A stretch of 16,156 nucleotides of DNA. It comes from Campylobacterota bacterium (GTDB lineage: Bacteria > Campylobacterota > Campylobacteria > Campylobacterales > Sulfurovaceae). Position numbers and translations under genes: made by a program. Within the stretch, counting starts at the first letter, position 1, and every line of letters starts with the position of its first letter. The notes beneath the pieces were generated by a model that worked only from the letters and a program-made list of their open reading frames with translations, was not told where the DNA came from and made no database searches. Where the stretch lies: contig JAUVCL010000026.1 of assembly GCA_030595845.1 (NCBI GenBank), forward strand, positions 1 through 16,156. Direction: 5' to 3'. This document shows, in pieces, positions 1 to 5,897 of the stretch.

Positions 1-1501
1 TCCCTGCGATCTGAAAGAGTAAAGAGATAGCCCTTTCACGCGCCCTGTAGTCTGCAAGACCCAAGATATAATCAAGTCCCATGATCACAGAAAGTGTGAT
101 ATTGGCATAATCATGCCCTTTACTTAACATCTGCGTCCCCAAAAGAAGGTTACTCTCTCCCATCTCAAAACGTTTCAGTGCCTCTTTCAACTTCTTTGCC
201 GTCGTTATGCTGTCTTTGTCAAACTGCTCTACCTGTATGCCTTCTACCGCTTCAGAGATAATTTCTATCGCTTCAACCGTTCCCATACGTTCACTTTTAA
301 GCGGACTGTGCCCGCACTGAGTGCAGGTATCTACTATGGCTTCTGTAAAATTACAGTAGTGACATTTTAAATGTTTATACTTTCTGTGTAGTGCCATCCC
401 TACCGAACAGTAGGGACAGAGATGTGTTTTCCCACAACTTTCACAGTAAAGGTACTTAAAGTTCCCTCTTGTTGGTAAAAATAAAAGAGACTGGTCACCT
501 GCTTTATAGTGTGTATGTAAAGCATGTAACATCGTATGGTTAATGCTGTCACCCGAAATGAACTGATACTTTTTTTCTGTTTGTACAAAAGCTTGGGTCA
601 ACTTCACCACATCATATTTGTAATATGAAGCCATAGATGGTGTGGCAGATGCTAGCACTACTTTTGCGCCCAATTTACTCCCCATCAACACAGCCACATC
701 ACGTGCATGATAACGGGGTCGTGTCATCGCCTTATAAGAGTCATCATGCTCTTCATCGACAACTATGAGCCCCAGATTTGACAAAGGCACAAATAGTGCA
801 GAACGTGCCCCTGCTACGATGCGAATACTCCCTTCTTCAATCCCTTCTAATATCGACTCTTTTTTCTTCTTCGTCAATTTCGAATGCCACATAGCGACTT
901 TATCTCCAAAATAGACTTTTAACCGTTTCTCCATTTGAGGAGTCAATGAAATTTCCGGCATTAAAAATATAGAAGTTTTTCCCTCCTCCAACATCTTGGC
1001 AAAAAGACTTATAAAAATTTCTGTTTTCCCTGAGCCAGTCACACCAAAAAGTAAGGCTTTATCTTTTTTTAAAAGCGCTGCATAAGCTTTCTGTTGAGCC
1101 TGCGTCAACTTCGGAGCTTCAACCGTAGGGGAGGACCCCAGTGTCCTCCCTTGGGCGGAAAAAGAACTTTGAACTTTTATCTCATCCAACGGGAGGACAC
1201 AGGGGTCCTCCCCTACAGGATATGGGATAAAAAGAGATATCGCTTCCCCAAAAGAAGAGAAATAATACTCAGAGACAAACTTTGCTATCTCCATTTGTTC
1301 ATTAGTGTAAAATTTATTTGAAACAGAAACTATCTCTGCTGTTTCAAATTCAGGTTTTTTAACTTCCTCTATGACAACAGCATCTTTAATCGTAGTTTTT
1401 AAAGGTACAGAAACAATGGAACCTGGCATTAATGATTGAGCAGAAGCATAAGTCAAGCTTGGTGCGCTTGATCTTAGTAGAAGTGTTTTATAATATTTCA
1501 A
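1..1501 (-). CDS. priA: PriA, primosomal replication restart helicase (3' end outside the window)
   Basis: PriA is a 3'-5' DNA helicase that reloads the replisome at collapsed forks. The frame stays open from about 1501 down to base 1, giving 500 codons; the C-terminus lies beyond the left edge. The sequence shows a short N-terminal DNA-binding region, Walker A GVTGSGKT (residues 153-160), a DEEH box (249-252) and eight zinc-binding cysteines in CxxC pairs (353, 356, 362, 365, 380, 383, 393, 396). The visible end reads DYRARERA, a PriA C-terminal helicase motif. The chosen start is TTG at 1499-1501, giving MKYYKTLLL, which fits the family N-terminus; the Shine-Dalgarno is weak. The Uma2 gene stops 27 nt upstream in the same frame, so the two are probably co-transcribed. 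Residues 96-126 are encoded by a palindromic repeat (see 1125-1216), so the linker before the helicase core is not ordinary PriA sequence. Confidence 0.95.
   Translation of the reverse strand, partial: MKYYKTLLLRSSAPSLTYASAQSLMPGSIVSVPLKTTIKDAVVIEEVKKPEFETAEIVSVSNKFYTNEQMEIAKFVSEYYFSSFGEAISLFIPYPVGEDPCVLPLDEIKVQSSFSAQGRTLGSSPTVEAPKLTQAQQKAYAALLKKDKALLFGVTGSGKTEIFISLFAKMLEEGKTSIFLMPEISLTPQMEKRLKVYFGDKVAMWHSKLTKKKKESILEGIEEGSIRIVAGARSALFVPLSNLGLIVVDEEHDDSYKAMTRPRYHARDVAVLMGSKLGAKVVLASATPSMASYYKYDVVKLTQAFVQTEKKYQFISGDSINHTMLHALHTHYKAGDQSLLFLPTRGNFKYLYCESCGKTHLCPYCSVGMALHRKYKHLKCHYCNFTEAIVDTCTQCGHSPLKSERMGTVEAIEIISEAVEGIQVEQFDKDSITTAKKLKEALKRFEMGESNLLLGTQMLSKGHDYANITLSVIMGLDYILGLADYRARERAISLLFQIAG
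1125..1216. repeat. Paired REP-like palindrome (BIME-like) inside priA
   Basis: Two 26-nt arms (1125-1150 and 1191-1216) are inverted copies with one mismatch, separated by 40 nt. Each outer end is GTAG/CTAC. Each arm is also a hairpin by itself: GGGAGGAC pairs with GTCCTCCC. A GTAG tetranucleotide at the foot of a hairpin, with two such units in opposite orientation, is the layout of REP/BIME elements mobilised by RAYT (IS200-like) transposases. That class assignment is by analogy. The priA frame reads through the whole element. Confidence 0.8.
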
Positions 1502-1528
1502 AAGATATATTTTCTCTATAAAGGATAT

Positions 1529-2068
1529 TTACCAAATTTTTGAAAAATCAAAAGTAAAAGCACATACATCTAAATTAAAATCAACACTGTCTTCATGTGC
1601 ATCACAGATTTTAATATATCTTCCCTCTTTCAGCCTATACACCTTAGCAATGTTCTCTTTAGGATCAACAATGATGTAATAGCTTACACCCTCTTTCTCG
1701 TACAGTTCGTATTTTAACTTTTTGTCAACGATTGCAGTTGACTTAGAGAGTATTTCAAATATGATTTTAGGAGCTTTTTTAATGTAAGCTTCTTCTTGTG
1801 GAGTATGGCAAATAACTAAATTGTCTGGCTGGACAACTGTAGATTCATCTATTTTCCAATCTATCGGAAGCAGTGCCTGACAAGTTTCACATTCTTGTAA
1901 AACATTTTGCAATTGCCAAGCTATTTTATTACTGATAGCTTGATGTTTTATCATCGGTGCAGGTGCCATAGCATACGGCACACCATAAATCAACTCCCAA
2001 TTCCCTTCCCAAAGTACATATTCATCATAGGTGTAATTTGGAAGATACTCTTTTTTTATGGCACTCAT
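1529..2068 (-). CDS. Uma2 family (DUF820) putative PD-(D/E)xK nuclease
   Basis: A 179-residue protein of the Uma2/DUF820 family, which has a restriction-endonuclease-like fold and no settled cellular role. Visible family motifs are VVQPDN (around residue 80), the FEILSKST segment (about 103-110), a lysine-rich stretch with KLKYELYEKEGV, and YYIIVDP. The PD...ExL...K arrangement matches the PD-(D/E)xK nuclease layout, so the catalytic acids look intact. The ATG at 2068 has AAAGG about 6 nt upstream, and an extended -10 box lies at 2091-2099. The gene sits between intact priA and a priA remnant, as if inserted with a second priA-derived segment. Uma2 genes are patchily distributed and often transferred. 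Substrate and biological role cannot be told from the sequence. Confidence 0.85.
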   Translation of the reverse strand: MSAIKKEYLPNYTYDEYVLWEGNWELIYGVPYAMAPAPMIKHQAISNKIAWQLQNVLQECETCQALLPIDWKIDESTVVQPDNLVICHTPQEEAYIKKAPKIIFEILSKSTAIVDKKLKYELYEKEGVSYYIIVDPKENIAKVYRLKEGRYIKICDAHEDSVDFNLDVCAFTFDFSKIW

Positions 2069-2090
2069 GATACACCTTTATTTTTTATCT

Positions 2091-2099
2091 ATTATAGCA
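2091..2099 (-). promoter_or_regulatory. Extended -10 promoter for the Uma2 gene (and probably priA)
   Basis: On the minus strand the sequence is TGC-TATAAT, an extended -10, about 23 nt before the Uma2 ATG. No good -35 is visible, as is usual in Campylobacterota. The same TGCTATAAT string precedes rpe at 13798-13806. The box lies immediately after the point where priA similarity ends in the remnant. Confidence 0.55.
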
Positions 2100-2104
2100 T
2101 AATT

Positions 2105-2325
2105 ATGAAAGAGTATTTTGTGATCTTGCAGGTGATTATAGGCTTTCTGTTGCCCCTGCATTAACTTCGGAGCTTCGACCGTAGGGGAGGACCCCAGTGT
2201 CCTCCCTTGAGATGAAGAAGATATTGGAACTTTTATCTCATCCAACGGGTGGACACTGGGATCCACCCCTACAGGGTATGGTATAAAAAGAGATGTCACT
2301 TCCCCAAAAGAAGAATAATAAGAGT
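2105..2325 (-). pseudogene. priA fragment (duplicate of the pre-helicase linker)
   Basis: The minus strand reads a peptide closely matching PriA from the FGEAISLF region through KAYAALLKKDKALLF, stopping just before the Walker A motif. Shared pieces include LFIPYPVG, PLDEIKV, QGRTLGSSPTVEAPK and QQKAY. DNA similarity to about 1065-1276 is strong through the palindrome and weaker at both ends. The fragment has no helicase motifs or N-terminal domain and ends in a stop at 2078, so it cannot act as PriA. The 3' end (YNHLQDHKILF) differs more from the resident priA than the middle does. This suggests a divergent allele brought in by recombination rather than a fresh tandem copy; that origin is inference. 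Confidence 0.8.
2181..2272. repeat. Second copy of the paired REP-like palindrome
   Basis: This is a 92-nt element, the same length as that at 1125-1216, with arms at 2181-2206 and 2247-2272. One arm keeps the GGGAGGAC/GTCCTCCC hairpin. The other has changed to GGGTGGA/TCCACCC, where both sides of the stem changed together. The arms therefore no longer match each other perfectly, but each still folds. It lies within the priA remnant. Confidence 0.8.
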
Positions 2326-2338
2326 AATTTCATTGCAA

Positions 2339-2356
2339 TAACAAATTATTTTGTTA
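2339..2356 (-). terminator. Small A/T palindrome over the prepilin stop codon
   Basis: TAACAAA (2339-2345) and TTTGTTA (2350-2356) form a 7-bp stem with a 4-nt loop. The stop codon of the prepilin gene starts in the loop. The stem is AT-only and no long U-run follows, so terminator function is weakly supported. Confidence 0.3.
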
Positions 2357-2822
2357 ATTCTATACAATATTGATTACTAGGTGTTTCACAATCAAATCTG
2401 TTATTTTGCAATACAAAAACAACACCGCCTGTTGTTGGTAAATTAAATGTATATTTTCGGGGCGTACCGGCAGAACTTATCCTCCAACATGATGTAGATG
2501 TTGCGGTAGCACAGGATAATGGTGCATACTCCAATACCGGGTTACTTGCATTACCATCAAAGCCATCAAAGATCGATGCTCCTGCGGTAGCTGTACTACT
2601 TAATTGAGTGATGGGTGTAAATGCTCCACGCAAAATCCGTTTCTGCCTCTCAGTTGCAACAGCAGATCTTATAGACCCTACAGTTGCTTTTGCTTTTACC
2701 ATTATTGCATCACCTCTCGTTGCAGCAAATTTAGGAATGGCGATTGCCGAGAGAATTCCAATAACCACGATCACAAAAACCAATTCTATCATCGTAAATG
2801 CTTTTTTTGAAGATATTTCCAT
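2346..2822 (-). CDS. Type IV prepilin/pseudopilin-like protein (third of three)
   Basis: A 158-residue protein with a class III signal: a short basic leader ending KKA, then F-TMIEL followed by a hydrophobic helix to about residue 30 and IPKFAATRGDA. A prepilin peptidase would cut between Ala and Phe and methylate the Phe; Glu+5 is present. Ala at -1 instead of the usual Gly is tolerated in the family. The C-terminal half is predicted globular, with four cysteines that could form disulfides. Two ATGs lie 6 nt apart. The one at 2822 has AAGGA at 6 nt, whereas at 2828 the AAGGA directly abuts the ATG, so 2822 is preferred. The body differs from the two neighbouring prepilins. It may be a minor (pseudo)pilin of a type IV pilus or type II secretion system; which one cannot be told. 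Confidence 0.85.
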   Translation of the reverse strand: MEISSKKAFTMIELVFVIVVIGILSAIAIPKFAATRGDAIMVKAKATVGSIRSAVATERQKRILRGAFTPITQLSSTATAGASIFDGFDGNASNPVLEYAPLSCATATSTSCWRISSAGTPRKYTFNLPTTGGVVFVLQNNRFDCETPSNQYCIELTK

Positions 2823-2873
2823 TTCCATTCCTTTTTTCTTAAAAAATAATCATACTGTCTCTAAATATAAAAT

Positions 2874-2882
2874 ATTATATCA
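2874..2882 (-). promoter_or_regulatory. Extended -10 promoter for the third prepilin gene
   Basis: The minus strand reads TGA-TATAAT about 50 nt before the start at 2822. The third prepilin gene therefore probably has its own promoter. The TGAC repeats found upstream of the other two prepilin genes are absent here. Confidence 0.5.
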
Positions 2883-2906
2883 TAATTGCATCTGATTTAG
2901 AACAAA

Positions 2907-3368
2907 TTAAAGTCCAAAGACCTTTGCCGAACTTCCACCAAGTACATTTTTACCTATGCCTTCTGCCGCTATTTGCGATACAGGATTAGTACTCGCAATG
3001 ATCGTTACACTCAAATTATAATCCCCACTTGCACTTTCTCCTACCATATTTACTATCTCTTCCCCTCCACAGATGTAAATAATGCCTACCGTATCTACTT
3101 TATTATCTATTTTGAGCCCTCTGCTATCATCTGCTGTGATAACTTTTATATTTGTCATAAGAGAAATGCTTTCATCTTTAAAAGTGTCATATCCTACTTT
3201 TGTATATTCAGAAACAACTTCTTCTATAAGCTGTCCTACTTCATAGATACAAACTGATGCTTCTCCATCATCTCTGGTTGCTGCCAATTTAGGTATAGCG
3301 ACCGCTGCTAAAATACCGATAATGACAATTACAAAAATAACTTCAATCATTGTAAATGCGTTTTTCAT
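2907..3368 (-). CDS. Type IV prepilin/pseudopilin-like protein (second of three)
   Basis: A 153-residue protein beginning MKNA-FTMIEV, with a hydrophobic alpha-1 helix running through IPKLAATRDD. Cleavage is expected between Ala4 and Phe5. After the helix it aligns with the product of the gene at 3592-4089: both have C-x-x-EVGQLI-x-E and YTK, then a late CGG, YNLSV/FNLSV and a short lysine-phenylalanine-rich end. The two are paralogues. The ATG at 3368 has AAAGG 7 nt upstream; an ATG at 3374 and a much longer in-frame extension to 3419 lack suitable spacing and would spoil the short prepilin leader. The protein should sit in the inner membrane until processed and assembled into a pilus or pseudopilus. 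No assembly genes are in the window. Confidence 0.88.
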   Translation of the reverse strand: MKNAFTMIEVIFVIVIIGILAAVAIPKLAATRDDGEASVCIYEVGQLIEEVVSEYTKVGYDTFKDESISLMTNIKVITADDSRGLKIDNKVDTVGIIYICGGEEIVNMVGESASGDYNLSVTIIASTNPVSQIAAEGIGKNVLGGSSAKVFGL

Positions 3369-3398
3369 TTTCATACCTTTTAAACATAATATGATCAA

Positions 3399-3429
3399 AT
3401 TATTGCATAAAAATGTCAAAAAAATGTCA
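3399..3429 (-). promoter_or_regulatory. Promoter with TGAC direct repeats, second prepilin
   Basis: On the minus strand, TGAC (3426-3429) is followed 7 nt later by TGAC (3415-3418), and 10 nt further by AATAAT (3399-3404), which is preceded by TGC. The 11-bp period places both repeats on one face of the helix where a -35 box would be. The same spacing occurs upstream of the first prepilin gene. Confidence 0.5.
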
Positions 3430-3505
3430 ATTTTTCTGGTTTATAAAAAAGGAAAGGTTATAAAGTTTTAGAGATTAGAATTTGTAGTTTTTTTACTTGA
3501 AGTAG

Positions 3506-3533
3506 GCATTCCCACGCATCACGTGGGAACGAG
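3506..3533. repeat. REP-like hairpin, GCATTCC...GGAACGAG family
   Basis: GCA is followed by TTCCCACG (3509-3516), a CATCA loop, CGTGGGAA (3522-3529) and then CGAG. The outer frame GCATTCC/GGAACGAG is shared with the two elements at 8332-8360 and 8415-8443. It lies between two prepilin genes. Confidence 0.65.
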
Positions 3534-3580
3534 TGATATTTACCAATACCCCACCTCAAAATAGGCAGGATTAGGAAAGG

Positions 3581-3597
3581 TTGTAATTTTATTACAA
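3581..3597 (-). terminator. Small A/T palindrome over the prepilin stop codon
   Basis: TTGTAAT (3581-3587) and ATTACAA (3591-3597) form a perfect 7-bp stem with a 3-nt loop. The stop codon of the first prepilin gene (3592-3594) is inside the stem. The stem is A/T-rich with no U-tail. It resembles the arrangement at 2339-2356. Confidence 0.3.
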
Positions 3598-4089
3598 TTT
3601 GAAAATTTTAGTGAGTGAACCATTAAGGATATCATTTAAAATTGCTTGTTTTGTTTTAGCAGTAGCAGGTGTGTCAGTACCAGCTACAGCTGTAGTTACC
3701 ACTGAAAGGTTAAAATCTACACCTGCATTTGTTCCTGTAAGTGCAGCTACTCTTGCTCCACCACATTCATATGCTATTAAAGTACCAGAAGCCAGTGCAG
3801 CATTTCCAACAATACCGTTATCTCCACTACTCGCAGTAACTCCTGTTTGGATATTAGTTATAGCGCCAACATTTGAAGCAATATATGCTGCATTTCCTAA
3901 TTTTGTATAAGATGCTGACATTTCTTGAATAAGTTGTCCCACTTCGTGGACACATGTTGATGACTCTGCATCATCTCTAGTTGCTGCTAATTTAGGTATT
4001 GCTACCGCTGCCAAAATTCCGATAATTACAATTACAAAGATCAATTCGATCATTGTAAAACCTTTTCTCATACTTGTTGTGTTTCTCAT
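3592..4089 (-). CDS. Type IV prepilin/pseudopilin-like protein (first of three)
   Basis: A 165-residue protein with a class III signal peptide: basic leader ending RKG, then F-TMIELIFVIVIIGIL and IPKLAATRDDA. Prepilin peptidase should cut after Gly10, and Glu+5, needed for assembly, is present. Two cysteines, one after the helix and one in CGG near residue 109, are conserved in the neighbouring paralogue and could form a disulfide. The mature C-terminal part is rich in Ala, Thr and Gly, as in pilins. The start at 4089 is supported by AGGAG 6 nt upstream. It has the strongest RBS and a recognisable promoter of the three, so it may be the major subunit of this group; that is inference. The GGDEF-family protein encoded divergently could link it to cyclic-di-GMP control. 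Confidence 0.9.
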   Translation of the reverse strand: MRNTTSMRKGFTMIELIFVIVIIGILAAVAIPKLAATRDDAESSTCVHEVGQLIQEMSASYTKLGNAAYIASNVGAITNIQTGVTASSGDNGIVGNAALASGTLIAYECGGARVAALTGTNAGVDFNLSVVTTAVAGTDTPATAKTKQAILNDILNGSLTKIFKL

Positions 4090-4143
4090 ATCTAACTCCT
4101 GTTAAAATAATTTTAGTACCAGTTCAATAACTGATCTAAAAGA

Positions 4144-4174
4144 AGTATACTTAAAAAAAGTCATAAAAAAGTCA
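4144..4174 (-). promoter_or_regulatory. Promoter with TGAC direct repeats, first prepilin
   Basis: On the minus strand, TGAC (4171-4174), 7 nt, TGAC (4160-4163), 10 nt, then TATACT (4144-4149). T-tracts fill the spacers, as is typical of Campylobacterota sigma-70 promoters. The geometry equals that at 3399-3429. Paired repeats with an 11-bp period at the -35 position are typical of OmpR/PhoB-type activators; no regulator is identified here. Confidence 0.5.
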
Positions 4175-4308
4175 TAAATATTAAATAATTTTAAAAAAGT
4201 TACGTTTTATTTACTTTCTGAAACATATTAATATAATTTTTATTTATTAAACTACTTATTATTTTATAATCTAAAAATTTCTTTTATACTATCTTTATTT
4301 TTTACAAG

Positions 4309-4314
4309 TATAAT
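4309..4314 (+). promoter_or_regulatory. Possible -10 box for the GGDEF-like gene
   Basis: TATAAT lies 45 nt before the ATG at 4360 in a very AT-rich divergent region (4090-4359). No convincing -35 is seen. Otherwise this intergenic region holds only the prepilin promoter. Confidence 0.35.
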
Positions 4315-4359
4315 TTAAACAGATCTACTTGACACATCTCATTTTACAAGGATTTATGT

Positions 4360-5340
4360 ATGCAAACACAAAAAGAATGGGCATCTTTTAAACTTACACT
4401 TTTACTTTACATTATTGTACTTATTATACCTATTACATTTTATTTTATATCTGCCTCTTTTGACGATATACAAAAAGATACAAAAATGATCCAGAAAATT
4501 GGATGGATATCAGGTACTGCAGAAACTTTGGGACAGTTGCCTTCTACGCAACTAGACATAGCTATAGTTAAAAAAGTTGAGACTAGTCTTAAAGTGATCT
4601 CGACTTGGGTGACGGATAATAGTGATTCAAAGTTTTACTTGGGAGGACAAACACTTTCAAAAGATTTTTCGGATGTCATATCTTGTTGGAATACATACAA
4701 ACAAAAGCGTAATTCTGGAATAACCAATGTCAATCAAAAATGTACACACACGATCAATAATTTCACACTCATTGTAGAAAATATGGTTGACTTAAAACAA
4801 AAAAACTTAGTCAATATGTTTTATGGAAGTCTTACCCTTATAATGCTTATTTCATTATTACTTATCTATTTTGTAAGAGTCTACATACATAATCAGATAA
4901 AAAAACATGCTATTCATGACTATGAAACCAATCTTTTTAACAAAAAATATTTTCTTTCAGAGCTTAAAACATCTTGTGCCAGATCTGCACGACATAACTA
5001 TCCGCTTTCAATGTTGTCCATTTTCATTCATAATTTTGAAACTGCAGGTTATGACAAAAAGACAAAAGAACACATTTTAAAAGTACTGGGGGGAATGGTT
5101 ACTTCTTTAACACGTACCTCTGATGTGGCATGTCGTTATGATGAGGATCAACTCTCCATACTTTTAACCGATACAGAGGAAGAAAATGCACTATTTTTGG
5201 AAGGGCGCATACGTGAAGCCCTTGAGAAACATGATTTTGATGTGAGTCCACAACTAAACTTCAAGTTTTCAACCATATACTTTAACACGCAAGAAACATC
5301 TGAAACGTTTATGTCACGTACTCAGGATTTATTAAAATAA
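4360..5340 (+). CDS. Membrane protein with degenerate GGDEF domain, possible c-di-GMP receptor
   Basis: A 326-residue protein with two membrane helices (about 13-33 and 153-175) enclosing a periplasmic region of about 120 residues with two cysteines (109, 128), then a cytoplasmic GGDEF-family domain from about residue 184. HDYETNLFNKKYF (186-198) corresponds to the usual HDxLTGLxNRRxF start. The catalytic signature that should follow CRY is replaced by DEDQL (261-265), so diguanylate cyclase activity is unlikely. RTSD (252-255), five residues before it, matches the RxxD inhibitory site that binds c-di-GMP. This is the pattern of degenerate GGDEF proteins acting as c-di-GMP sensors. The start is supported by AAGGA 7 nt upstream. 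It is divergent from the prepilin genes, so a role in pilus control is plausible but inferred. Confidence 0.8.
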   Translation: MQTQKEWASFKLTLLLYIIVLIIPITFYFISASFDDIQKDTKMIQKIGWISGTAETLGQLPSTQLDIAIVKKVETSLKVISTWVTDNSDSKFYLGGQTLSKDFSDVISCWNTYKQKRNSGITNVNQKCTHTINNFTLIVENMVDLKQKNLVNMFYGSLTLIMLISLLLIYFVRVYIHNQIKKHAIHDYETNLFNKKYFLSELKTSCARSARHNYPLSMLSIFIHNFETAGYDKKTKEHILKVLGGMVTSLTRTSDVACRYDEDQLSILLTDTEEENALFLEGRIREALEKHDFDVSPQLNFKFSTIYFNTQETSETFMSRTQDLLK

Positions 5341-5349
5341 AACGCTTTA

Positions 5350-5371
5350 GGGTGGTTTTTAGAGACCATCC
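5350..5371. terminator. Weak hairpin between convergent genes
   Basis: GGGTGGT (5350-5356) pairs with ACCATCC (5365-5371) through 7 bp, including one G-T pair, with an 8-nt loop. It lies between the plus-strand GGDEF-like gene and the minus-strand small gene, whose stop codon (5359-5361) is in the loop. No U-tail is present, so terminator activity is uncertain. Confidence 0.3.
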
Positions 5372-5580
5372 AAAGTTTCAATAAGAAGTTCGATCTCATC
5401 TTCATAAGAGGTAGCCTGTTTGGCTAAACGAAGATAGGCTTTTAAAAGCTTATCTGGTTTATTGTCCTGGTGTAAGTTTACCCCCGCTTCCTGCAGGTCT
5501 TTATTTACAAAGTCTGCAAAAGCATCTTCCAGTTTGATCTCATAACGATTACCTGAGACAGTAAGTGCTACATTTTTCAT
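5359..5580 (-). CDS. Small conserved-looking protein of unknown function
   Basis: A 73-residue protein I do not recognise with certainty. It starts with an alternating hydrophobic pattern (VALTVSGNRYEIKLE) that suggests a beta hairpin, followed by helices rich in Leu, Glu and Lys. The start at 5580 has AAGGGA 4-5 nt upstream. It lies 14 nt after the coiled-coil gene on the same strand, so the two are co-transcribed. The size, a strand-then-helix layout and a small coiled-coil partner recall ZapA/ZapB-type cell-division accessories, but there is no ZapA signature and this is only an analogy. No signal peptide or membrane segment is present, so it is cytoplasmic. Coding is supported by good RBS placement and compact spacing. 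Confidence 0.7.
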   Translation of the reverse strand: MKNVALTVSGNRYEIKLEDAFADFVNKDLQEAGVNLHQDNKPDKLLKAYLRLAKQATSYEDEIELLIETLDGL

Positions 5581-5594
5581 AGTATCCCTTTATA

Positions 5595-5813
5595 TTAGGC
5601 TAAGAGTGCTTCAACCTGAGCGATGATCTTTTCTATCTCTGTATCTTTTTCCTGTAACTCAAGCTGAAGCAACTCTATCTCCGTCTCTTTATCACCTTGA
5701 GAACCAGATAGATTTGCAAGTTCAACCTTCAATTGTCTATTCGCACTTTTAAGCGCTTCGTGATCCACTCTCCACAGTTCTATCTTCTCTTGTAACTTTT
5801 GTAATGCTGACAT
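5595..5813 (-). CDS. Small coiled-coil protein (ZapB-like in form only)
   Basis: A 72-residue, highly charged protein that is almost entirely helical. Leucine and other hydrophobics recur at heptad spacing from about residue 3 to 70, with a break near NLSGSQGD (34-41), so two coiled-coil segments are likely. GGAG lies 6 nt before the ATG at 5813. A weak minus-strand -10 (TATAAC, 5828-5833) lies just upstream. It is the first gene of a two-gene operon with 5359-5580. Such short acidic coiled coils are often annotated as ZapB-like, but the coiled-coil pattern alone does not establish function. Confidence 0.7.
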   Translation of the reverse strand: MSALQKLQEKIELWRVDHEALKSANRQLKVELANLSGSQGDKETEIELLQLELQEKDTEIEKIIAQVEALLA

Positions 5814-5846
5814 CTTTCACTCCATTGGTTATAATTTTATTTGATT

Positions 5847-5855
5847 TGATATAAT
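5847..5855 (+). promoter_or_regulatory. Extended -10 promoter in front of the four-helix-bundle unit
   Basis: TGA-TATAAT ends 8 nt before the first heptad repeat at 5864, so transcripts would begin at about the edge of the inverted repeat. It could also serve uvrB downstream. Confidence 0.5.
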
Positions 5856-5863
5856 AGCGAAAG

Positions 5864-5895
5864 AATTAGGAATTAGGAATTAGGAATTAGGAATT
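5864..5895. repeat. Left inverted repeat: four AATTAGG heptads
   Basis: Four perfect tandem copies of AATTAGG (5864-5891) plus AATT. The last copy also provides the AGGA Shine-Dalgarno for the gene at 5898, with 5 nt between. If the full transcript pairs with the right repeat, this ribosome binding site would be buried. Confidence 0.9.
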
Positions 5896-5897
5896 TT

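Noticed and set aside
1094..1321. Plus-strand open frame of 75 codons across the priA palindrome
   Set aside because: No RBS; it exists because the palindrome and priA are open on both strands.
3369..3419. Longer N-terminus of the second prepilin
   Set aside because: It would add a second hydrophobic stretch before the short leader and overlaps the promoter. AAAGG is correctly spaced only for the ATG at 3368.
3399..3429. Canonical Pho box
   Set aside because: The 11-bp period fits, but the repeats read TGAC(A) in the direction of transcription, the reverse of the PhoB CTGTCA orientation. Only the general OmpR-family layout is retained.
4328..4333. TTGACA as a -35 box for the GGDEF-like gene
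   Set aside because: A 17-nt spacer would put the -10 at the start codon, so it cannot serve this gene.
5864..5895. Possible CRISPR-like array
   Set aside because: The 7-bp units are contiguous without spacers, and a matching inverted copy lies downstream; this is a tandem/inverted repeat.
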